Positions 61,249 to 64,000 of a stretch of DNA of 64,000 nt are shown in pieces (position 1 is the first letter of the stretch; every line of letters begins with the position of its first letter). The DNA is from Halobellus ruber. GTDB lineage: Archaea; Halobacteriota; Halobacteria; Halobacteriales; Haloferacaceae. The notes beneath the pieces are model-generated. The model did no database searches. It was not told where the DNA came from and saw only the letters and a list, made by a program, of their open reading frames with translations. Both the position numbers and the translations under genes were made by a program. The stretch lies in contig NZ_JACKXD010000005.1 of NCBI RefSeq assembly GCF_014212355.1, forward strand, positions 124,001 through 188,000, given 5' to 3'.

Positions 61249-62597
61249 TCACCCCCCGTCGTGGATCTTGGCCTGTTCGCGCGCGCTGGGGTTTTCCGAC
61301 TCCGTGAACGGGACCTTCGCCACCGTCGCGTACACGGGTTCGCCGGGCTCTTCGGCGTACTCGTCGGGGAGGTGGACCGCGAACTCCAAGTCGACATCCG
61401 CGTCGTAGACCGAGTCGTCGAGCGGGACGTCGGTCGCGGCCTGTAGTTTCGCCGCCGGAACGGAGGCGAGCGCGAGGTTGGCTTCGAGTTCGGGGTTCCA
61501 CCCCGCAGAGGTGAGGTAGCCGCACTCCTCGCCGGTCCCGGGGTCGGAGACGAGCCAGAAGTCCGACGCCCACTCCAGGATCGGCTCGCCCGCCATCTTC
61601 AGCCCGACCAGCTTGTGCGTGAACGGGAACCCGCCGTTCTCGATGGTCCCCTTCTGTGCTTCGAGTTCGGCCTTGCCGACGTAGTCGGCGTCCTTGTCGT
61701 CGGGGACCTGATACCCGAGGGTGACCGGAACGGCGAGGTCTCGAGGTCGATGTCCTGGCCCAACGAGAGGATTCCGGCCGCGATCCGCCGCCGCCCGTTT
61801 GCCGGTGCCGCGGCGCCGCCGTGGTCCTTGACCGTCTCCAGCACCGGGTTCCACACCGCCTCGGCGTTTCTCGTCGCCTCGCGGACGTAGACCTCGAACC
61901 CTGCCTCCCCGGAGAAGCCCGTCTGGCTCACCAACACCGGCACGTCGTTGATCGTTGCCTCCAACAGCCCGTAGTACGGCACGTCTTCGACGCCGGCCTC
62001 GATGAGCGACTCGATCACGTCGGGCGATTTCGGGCCCTGGATCTGCACCGGCGAGACGTCGATCTCGTCGACGCCGACCGCGAAGTCGTTCCCGATCCTG
62101 AGGGCCTTCAGCCACTGCAGCAGGTCCGAGTCGGCGATGGAGAACCAGAACTCGTCGTCGTCGGGCCGCAGCAGGACGAAGTCGTTGACGATGCCGCCCT
62201 CCTCGGTGCAGCAGATCGCGTACTTGCCGCGCATCGGGTCGATGTCGGTCGCGTCCCGCGTGATGGCGAAGTTGACGAACGCCTCCGCGTCGGGGCCGTT
62301 GACGCGAATCTGGCGTTCGACCGCGACGTCCCACAGCGCGACGTGGTTGACAAGCAGGTCGTACTCGGCTTGTGACCCGCCGTCCTCGGGGTCGATGAAC
62401 GCCCGCGGGTGGTACATATGGTTGTACACCGTCGCCTCGTGGCAGCCCTCCTCGACGGAGAGATGCCAGAACGGCGATTTCCGGACGCGGTTCGAGATCA
62501 CGAGGTCGATGTCGGCATCGCCCGTCTGCCGGAGGTTCCTGGGCACCGTGCGATCCGACTGGTCGACGCTCGGATGGTTCGGGTGGTCTCCGCCCAT
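61249..62597 (-). pseudogene. GcvT/DmdA-family aminomethyl- or demethyltransferase, frameshifted
   Basis: From ATG at 62597 (MGGDHPNHPSVDQ) the folate-dependent family reads well: HEATVYNHMYHPRAF, LWDVAVERQIRVNGPDAEAF, EEGGIVNDFVLLR and QTGFSGEAGFEVYV. Near 61727 the frame shifts. The rest (VTLGYQVPDDKDADYVGKAE to the stop at 61249) continues in the next frame. One base is missing in TTCCGGTCACC. The protein would have about 450 residues and is closest in pattern to DMSP demethylase DmdA, but glycine-cleavage T-type enzymes are alike. It follows a 49-aa gene by 5 bp. A sequencing error could be the cause. Confidence 0.7.
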
Positions 62598-62602
62598 CGG
62601 CG

Positions 62603-62752
62603 TTAGCGCCGACGCCCGACCTGGTGGTTGAAGAGCGTCTTCCAGACGGCTCTGATCCGGCTTTCGAGGAGCGACGGGCCGGTCCCGGCGGGGAGGTAGA
62701 ACTTCGATTCGTCCGTCGTTGCTCGCTCGGCACGTCGGTTTCGGTGTGGCAT
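62603..62752 (-). CDS. small basic protein upstream of the DmdA-like gene
   Basis: 49 residues, MPHRNRRAERATTDESKFYL then PAGTGPSLLESRIRAVWKTL, very basic at both ends. Its stop lies 5 bp before the ATG of the DmdA-like gene, so it is probably translated from the same mRNA. No family is recognised. It could be a small partner or a leader peptide. Confidence 0.5.
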   Translation of the reverse strand: MPHRNRRAERATTDESKFYLPAGTGPSLLESRIRAVWKTLFNHQVGRRR

Positions 62753-62761
62753 ACACTTAGT

Positions 62762-62780
62762 TACTGGCGCGACACCAGTA
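62762..62780 (-). promoter_or_regulatory. dyad upstream of the DmdA-like operon
   Basis: TACTGG-cgcgaca-CCAGTA, a 6-bp inverted repeat that ends about 10 bp before the ATG at 62752. A TTAAAC box lies further upstream near 62800. The position next to the likely transcript start suggests an operator. Confidence 0.4.
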
Positions 62781-62856
62781 TCGGTCTGTAGCTTAATCGT
62801 TTAACCCCCTTATGACGGTGGCCGACGCCCGCGCAGCCCCGTCCCCCGACCGGCCG

Positions 62857-63462
62857 TCACTCCCACGCGATCTCCGGATAGGACTGCCGCCGGCCCGCGC
62901 TGTTTCGCGCGACGATCTCGGCGACCGCGTTCCGTTTCCCGTTTCGGACCTCGGTCCGCTCCAAGTAGTGGAGGACCGTCAGCCCGAGACACGCGTGCAA
63001 CAGTTCGTTGGCGGCGAACCGGTATCGGTCGCCGCTCGGGCCGCCGTCGACCGGGTCGTCGGTTCGGAGGTGGTGCTGGACGAAGGCCACGCCGCCGGGG
63101 GTCAGCGACTCGAAGATGTCGGGGAACCGGTCGACCGCCCGGTAGAAGCTGATCGTGACGAGGTCGTACGTCGACGGCGGGAACTCGAAGCTCCCCACGT
63201 CGGCCCGGATCCACTCGGCCCGTGCGTCGACGCCGCGCTCCCGGGCCTTCTCTCGCGCGATCCGCAGCCCTTCCTCCGAGTGGTCGATCGCGTCGACCCG
63301 GTAGCCCTCGCTCGCGAGAAAGACCGCGTTGCGGCCCTCCCCGGTCGCAACGTCGAGGGCCCGCCCGTCCGGGGCGGCGTCGAGATACCGGCGCAACACC
63401 GGCGAGGGGTCCGGATCGGTCGGGTACGCGCCGGATCGGAACCGCTCGTCCCAGGTGGTCAT
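62857..63462 (-). CDS. class I SAM-dependent methyltransferase
   Basis: 201 residues from ATG at 63462 (MTTWDERFRSGAYPTD). The SAM-binding motif is ALDVATGEGRNAVFLASEGY with AIDHSEEGL for the ribose, the pattern of TehB-like methyltransferases. The acceptor is unknown. The same frame is open upstream through a broken sulfite-oxidase-type sequence without a stop, so a fused product is possible, but the MTTWDERF start is typical for the family. It ends near the dyad-controlled operon. Confidence 0.75.
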   Translation of the reverse strand: MTTWDERFRSGAYPTDPDPSPVLRRYLDAAPDGRALDVATGEGRNAVFLASEGYRVDAIDHSEEGLRIAREKARERGVDARAEWIRADVGSFEFPPSTYDLVTISFYRAVDRFPDIFESLTPGGVAFVQHHLRTDDPVDGGPSGDRYRFAANELLHACLGLTVLHYLERTEVRNGKRNAVAEIVARNSAGRRQSYPEIAWE

Positions 63463-63834
63463 TCCGTGCTCACTCCAGTCTACCGACCGCGATCCTCTTT
63501 GCGGTGTCGGCGTCGGTCGGGTGTCGCGCACGTCGAGTTCCGACACCCAGTTCACGCTCTCCCAGCAGTCCGCGTCGTCGTGGGTCGGGACGAGCCGCGC
63601 GGGCCCGCCGTGCTCGACCGGGAGGGTCCCGCCGTCGAGTTCGATTGCGAGCACCGCGTCCGCGAGGCGGTCCGTCGGGAACGCACACGCGTAGTCGCCG
63701 TCCATCGCGCTGACGAGCACGTACCCGTCCTCGACTGTCGGGTCGGCCCGCTCGATGAGGTGCCCGACGCGGATCCCGCGCCACGAGCGGTCCTCGGCGA
63801 CCCATTCCTCCCGGCACTCGAAGTCCGCCGCGAC
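63463..63834 (-). pseudogene. 5'-truncated molybdopterin (sulfite-oxidase type) domain fragment
   Basis: The frame gives DFECREEWVAEDRSWRGIRV, then HLIERADP, DGDYACAFPTDRLADAVLAIELDG and PVEHGGPARLVPTHDDADCWESVNWV, the C-terminal part of the SUOX-type molybdenum domain. No ATG is available before the similarity starts, a TAG precedes it, and the neighbour's coding end overlaps. A GTG at 63720 would yield only the last part. It has no stop before the methyltransferase ATG. It looks like a gene cut at the 5' end. Confidence 0.6.
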
Positions 63835-63847
63835 AGTCGAGTCAGGG

Positions 63848-64000
63848 CTATCGCTCCGACAGTTGCACGGCTAACTCCCGGGCCTGCCGCACGTACTCGT
63901 CGGCTTCGGGGTGGCCGGTCGTCTCGACTTCCGCGAGCAGTTCGACGACGGTCCCTGCGCGGTCGGCCACGACCGCGCAGTCGGCCACGTTGCGGATGTC
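63848..64000 (-). CDS. C-terminal end of a protein beyond the right edge
   Basis: The last 50 codons of a minus-strand gene: AVVADRAGTVVELLAEVETT, GHPEADEYVRQARELAVQLS, ER, stop TAG at 63848-63850. It is helical and acidic. The family cannot be told from this piece. It overlaps the 5' region of the molybdopterin fragment by a few codons in another frame. Confidence 0.55.
   Translation of the reverse strand, partial: DIRNVADCAVVADRAGTVVELLAEVETTGHPEADEYVRQARELAVQLSER

Noticed and set aside
1-64000. CRISPR array
   Set aside because: No regularly spaced direct repeats of 25-40 bp were seen; the repeats found are single palindromes.

Overview
The window looks like a chromosomal segment of a haloarchaeon (class Halobacteria). 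It is GC-rich, its proteins are strongly acidic, and it carries archaeal information-processing and lipid genes (RFC small subunit II, TATA-binding protein, archaetidylserine decarboxylase, tRNA G10 dimethyltransferase, archaeal prepilin peptidase, XPD-type helicase, a bat-type HTH regulator). Several genes appear leaderless, with a TATA box about 25-30 nt before the start codon. The genus cannot be fixed from the sequence alone. I found no rRNA, tRNA or CRISPR array.

Layout. (1) 0-0.65 kb: a zinc-ribbon membrane protein that runs off the left edge. (2) 0.7-9.4 kb: an AT-richer accessory island bracketed by two inverted copies of an 84-85 bp palindromic element. It holds nested mobile elements around a ribbon-helix-helix gene, a lipoprotein, and a translationally coupled pair of large surface proteins (a 1470-aa VWA protein with a degenerate metallopeptidase domain, and a CARDB protein with a C-terminal anchor). 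(3) 9.5-13.3 kb: core genes (SHOCT protein, rfcC, asd, trmG10). (4) 13.4-21.8 kb: an unusual module with a transglutaminase-like protein, GrpE, an Hsp70 lacking its lid, a VWA protein, a signal-peptide/one-TM protein with an acidic Gly-rich tail, and an 852-aa tubulin/FtsZ-like protein. This is the best candidate for an under-described system. (5) 21.9-26.2 kb: a small accessory cassette (PHP phosphoesterase, beta-propeller, EEP hydrolase, membrane protein, KaiC-like protein without Walker A). (6) 26.4-62 kb: mostly housekeeping genes. They include tbp, hisG, hisB, hisA, hisI, two divergent rhodaneses, a SpoIIM-like protein, an animal-type haem peroxidase, uvrB, a TauE/SafE exporter, an SPFH protein, thpR, an XPD-like helicase, vapBC, RNase Z, a DUF460 protein, tyrS, glmM, prepilin peptidase and a peroxiredoxin. 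(7) 61.2-64 kb: decaying genes, namely a frameshifted GcvT/DmdA-like gene and a 5'-truncated sulfite-oxidase-type fragment reading in frame into a methyltransferase.

A recurring theme is short palindromic MITE-like elements. Two families (cores beginning TACTGTCGG or TACGGA, about 79 bp) share a 3-bp target duplication, TGA or TCA. Two insertions fall exactly on stop codons (the exporter and hisA) and so leave the proteins intact. One splits an acetyltransferase gene, with the uninterrupted reading frame still recognisable. One carries a 403-bp insert with its own terminal inverted repeats and a ribbon-helix-helix gene. The histidine genes are scattered, with hisG and hisB divergent at 28.5 kb, hisA at 54 kb and hisI at 57.9 kb.
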